Origin: Aequorivita sp. CIP111184
GTDB lineage: Bacteria > Bacteroidota > Bacteroidia > Flavobacteriales > Flavobacteriaceae
DNA length: 59,789 nucleotides
Reading direction: 5' to 3'
Assembly (NCBI RefSeq): GCF_900489465.1
Contig: NZ_UEFQ01000017.1
Span: 1 to 59,789 of the forward strand
This document shows positions 7,621 to 17,516 of this stretch, piece by piece. Every line of letters starts with the position of its first letter. The first letter of the stretch is position 1. A program made the translations under genes and the position numbers. The notes under the pieces were generated by a model. The model was not told the DNA's origin, did not search any database, and was given only the letters and a program-made list of their open reading frames with translations.

Positions 7621-9837
7621 ATGCGGATAATGAAAAAGAATTTTAAAGTTTTGTTCCTTGTTGTTTTTGTTTCGGTGGCTTCTTGCAGTTTCACTACTAA
7701 GGAATTTAATGATCCTGATAAAGACAAACTACTTTTAGACCTTATTTCCTATGTGCTTCAAAAAGGGCATTATGATCCAAAAGAAATAAACGACCAATTT
7801 TCTGCAGATGTATATGAAAATTTCATAAAAGGACTCGATCCCTTAAAAAGGTATTTTTTGGCTTCTGATATTGCAGAATTCAGCAAATACAAAACGGAAA
7901 TAGATGATCAAATTAAAAATAAAGATCTTTCTTTTTTCGATTTAGTTTATAGCCGTTTTCAGGAACGCATGGAAGATGTGAAAAAAATCTATCCAGATGT
8001 TCTTAGTAAGTCTTTTGATTTTAATGAAAAGGAAACTATTAACGTAGATTATGACAACCTTGCTTATGCTACATCATTAAAAGATCTTCAATCACGTTGG
8101 AAACAGCAATTAAAATTTACAACACTTTCAGGGTATTATGATTTGGTTGAAGATCAAAAAAATAAAGAGGAAGCTATTTCTTCTTCCAAAGAAAACAAAG
8201 TTCAGAAAACAATGGAGGCTTCTAAAACTTCAAAAAAATCAAAGTCTGAAGCTGATGAGCCATTCAAGCCAAAACCTTTAGCAGACCTTGAAAAGAAAGC
8301 CCGCGAAACTACAAAGAGTTCTTTGGACGAATATTTTGATTTTACTAAAGATTTGGAAAGAAAAGATTATTTCGCAATTTATTTAAATACAATTGTGGAA
8401 GAGTATGATCCACACAGCAATTATTTTGCACCACCTGAAAAAGATAGGTTTGACCTGCAAATGTCGGGTAAACTTGAAGGCATTGGGGCGAGGCTTCAAA
8501 AGAAAAATGATTATATAACCGTTATCGAAATTATCAGCGGTGGCCCAGCGTGGAGAAGTGAAAAGATTGAAGTAGGAGATGCCATTATGAAAGTAAGACA
8601 GGAAGGCGATAAAGATGCTGTAAGCATTGTTGGAATGCGCATAGATGATGCCGTGAAACTTATAAAAGGTCCAAAAGGAACTAATGTAACCTTGACAATT
8701 AAAAATGTTGACGGTACCATCTCAGATAAAACCATAACTCGAGATGTGGTAGAACTTGAAGAAACCTATGCAAAATCATCGCTTATCGAAAAAGACGATC
8801 GCAAGTTTGGACTTATAAATTTGCCGCAGTTCTATTTCGATATGGAAAATTATAAGGAGCGTAATGCTGCAACTGATGTTAAAAAAGAAATTATCCGCTT
8901 AAAAGAAGAAGGGATGGAAGGTCTTGTTCTCGATCTTCGCGATAATGGGGGTGGATCTTTACGCACAGCTGTAGACATAGCAGGACTGTTCATTAAAAAA
9001 GGCCCCGTTGTGCAAGTTGCTTCCACAGGTAATAAAGAAGTGCTTGAGGATAAAAACAGTGAAATAGTTTGGGACGGACCCTTGGTTATTTTAGTAAATG
9101 AACTTTCTGCTTCAGCTTCTGAGATTTTGGCCGCTGCAATGCAAGATTACAAACGCGCCATTATTATAGGTAGCAAGCAAACCTACGGAAAAGGTACGGT
9201 CCAAAACGTAATCGACTTAAACCAGTGGCTGCGCAAAAACGATTTAGGAGATATGGGAGCATTGAAAATTACGTCCCAAAAATTCTATCGTGTCAACGGG
9301 GGTTCAACTCAGCTGGAAGGCGTTAAGAGTGATGTGGTAATGCCAGACCGTTACAGTTATATTGATATTGGCGAACGTGATTATCCAAATCCATTGCCTT
9401 ATGATAAAATTGATGCTGCAAAATATGACGTTTGGGATGGGTATATAGATTATGACGAAACTATTCAAAAGAGCAAAGCACGAATGACTCAAAATGAACA
9501 ATTGGCATTAATTGATGATAATGCCAAATGGATAAAAGAGCGCAGGGATGAAAAAGAAGTAAATCTTAACTTTAAAGATTACAGCGCAGAAATTGAACAG
9601 CGTAAAGAAGAAACTAAACGTTTTGATGCTATTGATGAGTATGACAACCAATTAACTTTTGAATCGTTACCGTATGAAACTGCTTTGATGAAACAAGACA
9701 CCACTTTGTCGGCAAAACGAATGAGATGGCACAAAAACCTTAGCAAGGATATGTATGTAGAAGAAGCCGTACACGTGCTTGAAGATTTAAAGCTGAACAA
9801 TATAAAAGCTGGAAAAGTAGCGGATATTAAAAACTAA
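7621..9837 (+). CDS. Carboxy-terminal (tail-specific) processing protease, S41 family
   Basis: A 738-residue periplasmic lipoprotein protease of the Prc/Tsp type, with signal peptide and lipobox ending near Cys22. The N-terminal helical domain is long (30-270). A PDZ domain (about 280-370) begins near the GKLEGIGARL motif. The S41 catalytic domain follows with SASASE (496-501) and the Lys of TYGKGTVQ (K524), the Ser-Lys dyad. A C-terminal DUF3340-like region (about 590-738) completes the Prc architecture. Such enzymes trim C-termini of periplasmic proteins and help control cell-wall hydrolases. The ATG at 7630 (MKKNFK) is an equally good start. A monocistronic gene seems likely. Confidence 0.92.
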   Translation: MRIMKKNFKVLFLVVFVSVASCSFTTKEFNDPDKDKLLLDLISYVLQKGHYDPKEINDQFSADVYENFIKGLDPLKRYFLASDIAEFSKYKTEIDDQIKNKDLSFFDLVYSRFQERMEDVKKIYPDVLSKSFDFNEKETINVDYDNLAYATSLKDLQSRWKQQLKFTTLSGYYDLVEDQKNKEEAISSSKENKVQKTMEASKTSKKSKSEADEPFKPKPLADLEKKARETTKSSLDEYFDFTKDLERKDYFAIYLNTIVEEYDPHSNYFAPPEKDRFDLQMSGKLEGIGARLQKKNDYITVIEIISGGPAWRSEKIEVGDAIMKVRQEGDKDAVSIVGMRIDDAVKLIKGPKGTNVTLTIKNVDGTISDKTITRDVVELEETYAKSSLIEKDDRKFGLINLPQFYFDMENYKERNAATDVKKEIIRLKEEGMEGLVLDLRDNGGGSLRTAVDIAGLFIKKGPVVQVASTGNKEVLEDKNSEIVWDGPLVILVNELSASASEILAAAMQDYKRAIIIGSKQTYGKGTVQNVIDLNQWLRKNDLGDMGALKITSQKFYRVNGGSTQLEGVKSDVVMPDRYSYIDIGERDYPNPLPYDKIDAAKYDVWDGYIDYDETIQKSKARMTQNEQLALIDDNAKWIKERRDEKEVNLNFKDYSAEIEQRKEETKRFDAIDEYDNQLTFESLPYETALMKQDTTLSAKRMRWHKNLSKDMYVEEAVHVLEDLKLNNIKAGKVADIKN

Positions 9838-9901
9838 TATTTAGGTGAAACCCATAGCTTCTTTCTTAATGAACCAAGCTAATTTTTATTAAATTTGAAG
9901 T

Positions 9902-11008
9902 GTGAAAAATTCCACTTCATTAACCAAAATTGCGCTCCAAAAGTTCAAAAAAAACTTTTGGGGCGTTTTTAGTTTGGGATTTTTAACACTATGCGTATTA
10001 ATTGCCTTTTTTGCCTATGCTTTGGCGCCAGATAATTCGCAGAATGTAAACCAAATGCATCTTTCAATACATTCTAAAAATCCAGGATTTTCTGTTCAAA
10101 TGCTTACAATCCCTGTAGCTGTAGAAGCACAAAATCCATTTTCTGTTTTTTTCTTCGGAAAGAAGAATGCAGATACAGAAATTCCTATTTCAAAATTTTT
10201 ATTGAAGGATAAATCTATTGAAATCACTGAATATACTACAGATGGAACTGACGGATTACAAAAAGAATACGCGCTTTCTCTTTTTCCAAACACTTCTTCA
10301 GTAAGCGAAATTCCAAATAAATACATTTCAGAAAGAAAATTCTTGATTGGGACCGATAAATACGGTCGCGATTTATTGAGCCGAATGTTAATTGGTATTC
10401 GAATTTCACTCGCTATTGGTTTTGTAGCAGTTTTCATTTCTTTATTGATAGGAGTCACCATGGGAGCTATTGCAGGTTATTTTGGAGGAAAAGTGGATGC
10501 TGCAATTATGTGGCTTATCAACGTTACGTGGTCTATTCCTACTTTACTTTTGGTAATTGCCATAACTTTGGCTCTAGGGAAAGGTTTTTGGCAGGTTTTT
10601 ATCGCTGTAGGACTCACCATGTGGGTAGAAGTGGCCCGTGTAGTTCGCGGACAGGTTATGAGCGTAAAACAGATGCAATACGTAACGGCTGCACGCGCTT
10701 TAGGTTTTAATGATTTTAGAATAATTGTAAAACATATTTTGCCAAATAGTATGGCGCCCGTTATTATTATCTCTGCAGCCAATTTTGCAGGAGCAATTCT
10801 TATTGAAAGTGGACTCTCTTTTTTAGGAATCGGAGCGCAGCCGCCTATGCCTAGTTGGGGTGGGATTATAAAAGACCACTACGCGTATATTATTTTGGGA
10901 AAACCCTATCTTGCCTTAATTCCTGGGCTGGCAATTATGAGTTTAGTCACCGCTTTTATGTTAATAGGAAATGCCTTGCGCGACGCCTTGGATGTGCGCA
11001 ATTCTTAA
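9902..11008 (+). CDS. ABC transporter permease, OppC/DppC-like
   Basis: A 368-residue inner-membrane permease. A first helix (about 20-42) is followed by a periplasmic segment of ~100 residues. The canonical OppC core comes next: GTDKYGRDLLSR, then five membrane helices and the EAA cytoplasmic loop (YVTAARALGFNDFRIIVKH), ending with NALRDALDVR. It would pair with an OppB-like permease and ATPases to import peptides or similar solutes, but none is encoded nearby, so partners must lie elsewhere. The start is GTG; no in-frame ATG fits the family N-terminus. It precedes the nuclease gene by 10 bases, so the two are probably cotranscribed. Confidence 0.88.
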   Translation: MKNSTSLTKIALQKFKKNFWGVFSLGFLTLCVLIAFFAYALAPDNSQNVNQMHLSIHSKNPGFSVQMLTIPVAVEAQNPFSVFFFGKKNADTEIPISKFLLKDKSIEITEYTTDGTDGLQKEYALSLFPNTSSVSEIPNKYISERKFLIGTDKYGRDLLSRMLIGIRISLAIGFVAVFISLLIGVTMGAIAGYFGGKVDAAIMWLINVTWSIPTLLLVIAITLALGKGFWQVFIAVGLTMWVEVARVVRGQVMSVKQMQYVTAARALGFNDFRIIVKHILPNSMAPVIIISAANFAGAILIESGLSFLGIGAQPPMPSWGGIIKDHYAYIILGKPYLALIPGLAIMSLVTAFMLIGNALRDALDVRNS

Positions 11009-11018
11009 TTGAATTTTA

Positions 11019-11834
11019 ATGAACCGAAAATACATTTACCCCTTAGTAATACTAATTGTAACCGTTGCTTTGTATTATGCCGATGATTATTTGGTGGAAG
11101 AAGATTCTTCTGTTGCACAAACATCAAAAACAGCCCGAAACAATTCCGATGAATTTGATGATTCGTTTTTACCCAGTTCAACCACGGGAGCTATTGTTAA
11201 GCATAATTTTTTTACACTTTCCTATTCCGAAAAAGACGAACAAGCAGAATGGGTAGCCTATGAATTAAAAAAGACTGACCTTTCTCAGAACGAATTTGAA
11301 CGACCTTATTTTATTGAAGATAAAAGCGTGAAAACTATATCTGCAGATTGGCGAAACTATAAAAAATCAGGGTATGATCGCGGACATCTTTGCCCGGCAG
11401 GCGATAGAAGGAATTCTTTTCAAGCCTACAACGAAACTTTTTTAACCAGTAATATTAGCCCGCAAAACCATGACTTCAATGCTGGAATTTGGAACAGATT
11501 GGAGCAGAAAGTTAGGTTTTGGGCAGAAAAGTATGATGGGGTTTATATAGTTACTGGTGGTGTTTTAAAAGGAAATATGAAAACAATCGGTTATGAAAAT
11601 GTTTCGGTCCCAAATGAATTTTATAAAATAATTGTGGATGCTTCTGATGGAAACTATAAAGCCATCGCCTTTGTTATTCCCAATAAACCTTCTAGAGAAT
11701 CTTTTTATGAATACGCCGTTTCCATTGATGAAATTGAAGCACAAACCGGAATTGATTTTTTCCCGGAATTGTCCGATTCAATCGAAAATAATTTGGAACA
11801 GATGATTGATTTAAAAGCTTGGGGAAGGAAATAG
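11019..11834 (+). CDS. DNA/RNA non-specific endonuclease (NUC1/NucA family)
   Basis: A 271-residue exported nuclease with an N-terminal uncleaved anchor or signal helix (residues 5-20). The beta-beta-alpha-metal active site is DRGHLCPAGD (D120-R121-G122-H123), with the general-base His and a later Asn-rich segment SNISPQNHDFNAGIWNRLE that supplies the metal ligand. The family degrades DNA and RNA outside the cytoplasm with Mg2+ and is used for nutrient scavenging or phosphate supply. It follows the permease gene by 10 bases. Confidence 0.92.
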   Translation: MNRKYIYPLVILIVTVALYYADDYLVEEDSSVAQTSKTARNNSDEFDDSFLPSSTTGAIVKHNFFTLSYSEKDEQAEWVAYELKKTDLSQNEFERPYFIEDKSVKTISADWRNYKKSGYDRGHLCPAGDRRNSFQAYNETFLTSNISPQNHDFNAGIWNRLEQKVRFWAEKYDGVYIVTGGVLKGNMKTIGYENVSVPNEFYKIIVDASDGNYKAIAFVIPNKPSRESFYEYAVSIDEIEAQTGIDFFPELSDSIENNLEQMIDLKAWGRK

Positions 11835-11871
11835 ATTTCAATAATATTTTGCAATACTTTATATCAATTTC

Positions 11872-13128
11872 TTACGCATAATGGTAATTCGCTCCATCCA
11901 ATTTCACAAAGATAAACAGTAAGATAGTAAAGCCCCATAATGCAGAACCTCCATAACTAAAGAAAGGAAGTGGAATACCCACGGTTGGGAAAATACCTGT
12001 AACCATGCCTATATTCACAAAGAAATGGAGAAAAAGTATTGCAGCAACACTATAGCCATAAACCCTTCCAAATTGTGATTTTTGTTTTTCTGCTTTAAAA
12101 ATTATTCGGGTTATTAATGCTACAAATAGCAGAACAACAATCATACTTCCCAAAAAGCCCCACTCTTCGCCCACAGTACTGAAAATATAATCTGTGTGCT
12201 GCTCGGGCACGAAATTACCTTTAGTTTGGGTTCCTTGTGTCCATCCTTTGCCCAGCCATCCGCCATTACTGATTGCAATTTCACTTTGGTTGGTGTTATA
12301 ACCAATACCTCGGGCATCTACTTCTTTTCCCAAAACAATATTGAAACGGTCACGGTGGTGTTGTTTAAAAACGTTGTTGAAAATGTAGCTCACCGAAAAA
12401 GCAAATGCAATACAGCCAATCACAATTAAAACATATTTTAAAATATTGGGTCGTTTTTTTCTATTCCTAAAAAATAGTACTCCGGCCAATATTACTACAC
12501 CAATGGCAACCCAAACCGCACCAAAAGCGAGTGTTGAAACAAATAGCATAACCGCAAAAAGGGCTAATAATAAATAAACCCCGTGAAGACCTTCTCTATA
12601 AAGCGGAAAAACAAAGGCAGCATAAATTAGCGCACTCCCTGGATCGGGTTGAAGAATGATTAAAATTGCGGGTAGGGCAAGAATAATAAGAGCCCCTATC
12701 TGGTTCTTTAAATCCTTCATATTTGTTTGTATATCACTCACATATTTTGCGAGTGCCAAGGCTGTGGTTGCTTTTACAAATTCACTAGGCTGGATGCTTA
12801 CTCCTCCGAAATCATACCATGATGTAGATCCGGCAATAGTTTTTCCAAAAATGAATAGGCCTACAAGTGAAACAAGTGAAATTATGTAGATAACACTAGC
12901 AAAACGTTCATAGAATTTGGATTCAATTGCGAGAACAAAAATTATTATCACAATACTCAAACCAATCCAAATCATTTGTTTGCCATAGATTTGGTCAAAA
13001 TCAAAAAATCCTTTGGCCGCATCACTTAGAGAGGCGGAATAGATATTTATCCATCCCATAAAAACTAAAGCGATGTAAATAAAAATCATTAACCAATCAA
13101 ACCGGACGTAAGTTTTGCTTGCTGCCAT
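11872..13128 (-). CDS. rodA: Rod shape-determining protein RodA (SEDS peptidoglycan polymerase)
   Basis: A 418-residue polytopic membrane protein of the SEDS family with about ten helices. RodA is the glycosyltransferase that polymerises lipid II during lateral wall growth, working with PBP2. Visible SEDS signatures include QPDPGSALIYAA and the C-terminal GIPLPFFSYGGSALW motif. The start ATG overlaps the stop of mrdA by one base (TAATG), which indicates translational coupling. It is the last gene of the minus-strand mre cluster. Confidence 0.96.
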   Translation of the reverse strand: MAASKTYVRFDWLMIFIYIALVFMGWINIYSASLSDAAKGFFDFDQIYGKQMIWIGLSIVIIIFVLAIESKFYERFASVIYIISLVSLVGLFIFGKTIAGSTSWYDFGGVSIQPSEFVKATTALALAKYVSDIQTNMKDLKNQIGALIILALPAILIILQPDPGSALIYAAFVFPLYREGLHGVYLLLALFAVMLFVSTLAFGAVWVAIGVVILAGVLFFRNRKKRPNILKYVLIVIGCIAFAFSVSYIFNNVFKQHHRDRFNIVLGKEVDARGIGYNTNQSEIAISNGGWLGKGWTQGTQTKGNFVPEQHTDYIFSTVGEEWGFLGSMIVVLLFVALITRIIFKAEKQKSQFGRVYGYSVAAILFLHFFVNIGMVTGIFPTVGIPLPFFSYGGSALWGFTILLFIFVKLDGANYHYA

Positions 13129-14993
13129 TAATGGTTTATTGAAAAGGGTTGACCACTGTAAGGTTTAGCGTACTCAGCTTCAAGACTACCTTCTAACACA
13201 TATTTCTCCATATCGGTTCGGGTTATTTCACCTTTCAGATATTTTTCAATCATAAGACCGGCTATTCGTCCTGCCCAACGAGAGCCCCAATAACCATTTT
13301 CTACGAAGACAGCTATGGCGATTTTTGGGTTGTCCATTGGTGCAAATGCTACAAAAATGGAATGATCTGTAAGTTGAACGCGTTTTCCTCCAATTTTAGT
13401 GAAATTCTCTGCAGTTCCAGTTTTTCCGCAAATCTCTATTCCTGGAACTTGTATGGAGGCCGCAGTACCACGTTGATAAACTTGGTGCATTCCTTCAACA
13501 ACCGGATAAAAATTTTCCTCATCTACCGCTGTAAAATGTTTCTCAGTAAATTTTTTGGGAATGGTGTCTGGACCAATTATATTTTTTATGATATGTGGGG
13601 TATAATAATAACCGCGGTTAGCGATTGCAGCAGTAAAATTCGCCATTTGCATGGGGGTAAGCAAAACTTCCCCTTGTCCGATGGCGTTGGATATTGTTGC
13701 CAAGGAAGACCATCTGTGTTCTGGAAATTTGTGAACTTTATTATAATAATCTGACGTTGGTATGTTGCCCTTTTTTCCACTAGGAAGATCGTATCCCAAA
13801 AAGTCACCAAGACCAAAACTCATAAGATCATTTCTCCAGGCATCAATTCCATCCTGAGGAGTGGGGTATTTATCTATGATTCTTTTATATACATTACAGA
13901 AATAGGCATTACAGCTATTAGCTATCCCACCAATCATTGAAAGTGGACTAGGGTGGGAGTGGCACCCAAGCGTTCGATTGCCATAACGGAAACCTCGATA
14001 ACACGGAAAAGCATCTTCTGTGGTGACGGCATTTTCCTGAAGACCAATAAGGGCAATTAATGTTTTGAAAGGCGACCCAGGAGGATATTCTCCCATCAAA
14101 ACACGATCGTATAATGGTTTTCCTATAGTATCATACCATAGTTTTGTGAAATTTTTGGAACGTTCCCGCCCCACCAATAATGAGGGGTCATAACTTGGTG
14201 CGGTAATCAATGCGAGAATTTCTCCTGTATCGGGCTCAATGGCTACAATGCCGCCACGTTTATGTATCATAAGCTCCTCGCCATACTTTTGAAGTGTAGC
14301 ATCAATGGTCAATTGAACGTCATTTCCACGTTGTGGTAGCGTGTCAAATATTCCCTCTTTATAGGGACCAATGTCTCTATTAAAACGATCTTTCTGAATA
14401 TATTTTACGCCTTTTATTCCGCGAAGAACCTCTTCATATTCCTTTTCAACCCCAGCAGTGCCAATAAGTTCACCCATTTGGTAGTATGGGTTTTTTTCAA
14501 TTATGGCGTTGTTTACTTCAGCAATGTAGCCCATCACGTTGGCAGAATGGTCTACTTGATACTCGCGAAGGGAACGGCGCTGAATGTAGAACCCTTCATA
14601 TTTATACATTTTTTCCGAAAGGGAAGCGTAATCAGCTTTGTTCAGTTGCGGAAGTACTACCGAAGGCAACCTGGGCGAATAGGTTCGCGCTTTTTGAAGT
14701 ATTTCTTTAAATTCTTCTTTGGTAATTTTCAATAAACCGCAAAATTCTAGCGTATCAAGTGGTTTAACGTCGCGCGGAATTACCATTACATCATAAGAAG
14801 GCTGGTTTGAAACCAAAAGTTTTCCATTGCGGTCAAACATGTAGCCTCGCTGCGGATAATCATACATTACTTTAATTGCGCTATTTTCCGAAAGGGAATC
14901 GGGAGAAGCGTCATAAACCTGTAGATAGAAGAGCCGGGCTGAAAAAAGTAAGCCGGTCAACAATACTAGTGCTATAAGTACAACCTTTCTCAT
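13128..14993 (-). CDS. mrdA: Penicillin-binding protein 2 (elongasome transpeptidase)
   Basis: A 621-residue class B PBP with one N-terminal membrane anchor (5-24) and a pedestal domain. The transpeptidase domain has SPFK (S307-K310), SCN (360-362) and KTG (524-526), the three active-site motifs. It crosslinks peptidoglycan in lateral growth together with RodA. It begins with an ATGA overlap to mreD and ends overlapping rodA, so mreD-mrdA-rodA are tightly coupled. Confidence 0.96.
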   Translation of the reverse strand: MRKVVLIALVLLTGLLFSARLFYLQVYDASPDSLSENSAIKVMYDYPQRGYMFDRNGKLLVSNQPSYDVMVIPRDVKPLDTLEFCGLLKITKEEFKEILQKARTYSPRLPSVVLPQLNKADYASLSEKMYKYEGFYIQRRSLREYQVDHSANVMGYIAEVNNAIIEKNPYYQMGELIGTAGVEKEYEEVLRGIKGVKYIQKDRFNRDIGPYKEGIFDTLPQRGNDVQLTIDATLQKYGEELMIHKRGGIVAIEPDTGEILALITAPSYDPSLLVGRERSKNFTKLWYDTIGKPLYDRVLMGEYPPGSPFKTLIALIGLQENAVTTEDAFPCYRGFRYGNRTLGCHSHPSPLSMIGGIANSCNAYFCNVYKRIIDKYPTPQDGIDAWRNDLMSFGLGDFLGYDLPSGKKGNIPTSDYYNKVHKFPEHRWSSLATISNAIGQGEVLLTPMQMANFTAAIANRGYYYTPHIIKNIIGPDTIPKKFTEKHFTAVDEENFYPVVEGMHQVYQRGTAASIQVPGIEICGKTGTAENFTKIGGKRVQLTDHSIFVAFAPMDNPKIAIAVFVENGYWGSRWAGRIAGLMIEKYLKGEITRTDMEKYVLEGSLEAEYAKPYSGQPFSINH

Positions 14994-15499
14994 GTAGATT
15001 TTCTATTGAAAAGAATCATTGTACACGCAATTACAATTATAGTAAACAATCCAGAAAACAATGTGCTTTTTAATAATAACAAAATGTGTTCAAAGCTGAA
15101 AATTTCTAGAGAAAACATAACAAACTGGTGCATAAAAACTAAAGAGGCAATATAAGTGAGCTTTTCTATAGGATCTGCTTTTTTTATTTTTACACTGTTA
15201 TATTCATAACTCACCCCAAAAGAATATTTTAAAACCACAGGGCGAATAAATGCGATAAATGCACATGCAGCAGCGTGTACGCCTCCTGAATCTTCAAAAA
15301 TATCTATGGAAAGTCCCAACAGAAAACTAAGAAAAATCAAAAGGCCCTTGTTTCCGTCCAACGGATACATCAAAATGAAAAAGATATACAAATATGGATT
15401 TATGTATCCAGCAAGGTTTATATTGTTGAGCATCAATACTTGAAGAAAAACAAGTACGATAAACCGGACTATATTTATAATTATATCATTGTTCTTCAT
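14990..15499 (-). CDS. mreD: Rod shape-determining protein MreD
   Basis: A 169-residue integral membrane protein with five or six hydrophobic segments and the short, poorly conserved profile typical of MreD. The NPYLYIFFILMYPLD stretch is characteristic of Bacteroidota members. MreD is part of the elongasome membrane complex with MreC, RodA and PBP2. It overlaps mreC by 14 bases and mrdA by 4, so identity rests on both sequence and position. Confidence 0.9.
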   Translation of the reverse strand: MKNNDIIINIVRFIVLVFLQVLMLNNINLAGYINPYLYIFFILMYPLDGNKGLLIFLSFLLGLSIDIFEDSGGVHAAACAFIAFIRPVVLKYSFGVSYEYNSVKIKKADPIEKLTYIASLVFMHQFVMFSLEIFSFEHILLLLKSTLFSGLFTIIVIACTMILFNRKST

Positions 15500-16316
15500 C
15501 TTCTACTCCTTTCTCAAGTTCTAAAATTTCTGAGGCTTGGTTGTTTTCAATTAAATACACGTGCTCTAAACTTGTCATATCATTGAAAAGATTAACATTC
15601 ACATAGTAATAATTGTCATCTTTATCCAAATCAAAATCTTTCACAGTGCCAATTAAAATACCCTCAGGGAAAATGGTTGAACGGCCGCCGGTAATGATTG
15701 TATCTCCTTTTTCTAGTTGAGCCAATCGTGGAATATCAATAAGTTGCGCTACGTTTGGATCTTTCGTATTCCAAATTAAAGAGCCAAAATGACTTGATTT
15801 TTTTAGCTTAGCGTTAATCCTGCTTTTTGTATTAAGTATGGATTGAACTGTTGCATAATTTTCAGAAACGTCACTCACAATACCCACAATTCCTTTCGAA
15901 GAAATCACTCCCAAATCTATCCTTATGCTGTCTCTCTTACCTTTGTCTATTGTAAGCTGGTTTTTTGTTTTGGAGTAATTATTATTGATAACACGCGCCG
16001 TGAAATATTTATATTTATTCGGAAGAATAGTGCTGTCAAGCTTTTCAAAAACAACTACTTCCTTAAATTGATCCAGTTTTTTTCGCAGCATTAAATTTTC
16101 TTGGAGTAACTGTTCGTTCTCTTTTCCAAGATTTAAATAATCAGCTATATTATTTCTAAAAGTATAGACGCCACCAGTTATAAAATTTGAAGAACTTATA
16201 AATTTATTGTTGTGATAATTGTGAGTTTGAATAGTAAGACCAACAGAAATTGTAAAAAGCACAGCAAACAACAGGAAATTTTTATTCCGAATGAAGAAAA
16301 AGATAATCTGTTGCAT
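15486..16316 (-). CDS. mreC: Rod shape-determining protein MreC
   Basis: A 276-residue protein with one N-terminal membrane helix (about 13-30), a coiled coil (ENEQLLQENLMLRKKLDQFK, about 62-81) and a periplasmic two-barrel domain. Conserved segments KGIVGIVSDVS and GDTIITGGRSTIFPEGILIG are typical of MreC. It bridges MreB inside the cell to PBP2 outside. It is encoded 102 bases after mreB and overlaps mreD. Confidence 0.95.
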   Translation of the reverse strand: MQQIIFFFIRNKNFLLFAVLFTISVGLTIQTHNYHNNKFISSSNFITGGVYTFRNNIADYLNLGKENEQLLQENLMLRKKLDQFKEVVVFEKLDSTILPNKYKYFTARVINNNYSKTKNQLTIDKGKRDSIRIDLGVISSKGIVGIVSDVSENYATVQSILNTKSRINAKLKKSSHFGSLIWNTKDPNVAQLIDIPRLAQLEKGDTIITGGRSTIFPEGILIGTVKDFDLDKDDNYYYVNVNLFNDMTSLEHVYLIENNQASEILELEKGVEDEEQ

Positions 16317-16418
16317 TGCTTTGTGGGGTTAATAAATTCTGCTTTCTAATGGGAGCAACGCCATAAATGGGCAACTATTCTTTTTAAAATTTTCAGCAAA
16401 ATAAACTTTTGCTAAAAA

Positions 16419-17447
16419 TTATTTAATCAATACACTTTTATATTTTGCGAGATTTTTCAAACAAATTCCTGTTCCACGAACTACGGCACGCAATGGATCT
16501 TCAGCAATATAAACTGGAAGATCGGTTTTTTGCGAAAGCCTCTTGTCTAATCCGCGAAGCATAGATCCACCACCTGCAAGATAAATACCAGTGTTGTAAA
16601 TGTCCGCTGCAAGTTCTGGTGGTGTTTGTGAAAGTGTTTCCATCACTGCATCTTCAATTCTAAGAATTGATTTGTCCAGTGCTTTGGCAATTTCTCTGTA
16701 AGATGTTTGTACTTGTTTCGGTTTTCCAGTAAGCAAATCGCGTCCCTGCACGTCCATTTCATCTGGAGGAAGCTCAAGATCTTCAGTTGCGGCACCAATT
16801 TGTATTTTTATTTTTTCAGCAGTGCGCTCACCCACATATAGGTTATGTTGGGTACGCATATAATAAACAATGTCATTAGTGAAAACGTCGCCGGCGATTT
16901 TTATAGATTTGTCGCAAACAATACCGCCAAGGGCAATTACTGCAATTTCAGTGGTTCCACCTCCTATGTCTACAACCATATTTCCTTTGGGTTGCATAAT
17001 GTCAACGCCAATGCCAATTGCGGCTGCCATTGGTTCGTGGATTAGGTAAACTTCTTTTCCATTAACGCGCTCAGCGCTTTCTTTTACCGCACGCATTTCT
17101 ACTTCGGTAATACCGCTAGGAATGCATATAACCATTCTCAAAGAAGGTTTCAGCCATTTCTTTTTTAATGCGGGAATGTCGCTGATGAACATATTAATCA
17201 TCTTTTCACTAGCGTCAAAATCTGCAATTACACCATCTTTCAATGGGCGAATTGTCTTAATGTTTTCGTGGGTCTTCCCCTGCATCATCGCTGCTTCGCG
17301 GCCAACTGCGATTATTTTTCCGGTAGTTCGGTCGCGCGCAACAATGGACGGCGCGTCCACAACAACTTTATCGTTGTGGATGATCAAGGTATTTGCGGTA
17401 CCAAGGTCAATGGCTATTTCTTCAGTCAGGAAGTCAAAAAATCCCAT
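16419..17447 (-). CDS. mreB: Rod shape-determining protein MreB (actin homologue)
   Basis: A 342-residue cytoplasmic actin-fold ATPase that forms membrane-bound filaments guiding lateral wall synthesis. Phosphate-1 loop IAIDLGTANTLI, phosphate-2 VVDIGGGTTEIAVI and adenosine motif GIYLAGGGSMLRGLD are present in the expected order. Full length for the family. It stands between purH (70 bases upstream) and mreC, and could be read from the purH promoter or its own. Confidence 0.98.
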   Translation of the reverse strand: MGFFDFLTEEIAIDLGTANTLIIHNDKVVVDAPSIVARDRTTGKIIAVGREAAMMQGKTHENIKTIRPLKDGVIADFDASEKMINMFISDIPALKKKWLKPSLRMVICIPSGITEVEMRAVKESAERVNGKEVYLIHEPMAAAIGIGVDIMQPKGNMVVDIGGGTTEIAVIALGGIVCDKSIKIAGDVFTNDIVYYMRTQHNLYVGERTAEKIKIQIGAATEDLELPPDEMDVQGRDLLTGKPKQVQTSYREIAKALDKSILRIEDAVMETLSQTPPELAADIYNTGIYLAGGGSMLRGLDKRLSQKTDLPVYIAEDPLRAVVRGTGICLKNLAKYKSVLIK

Positions 17448-17516
17448 AGTTTATAATTCGTGGTATTGAGAGTTAACGTGTTGGTTTGGGTTTGGTTTCA
17501 ACAAATGTAATAAAAT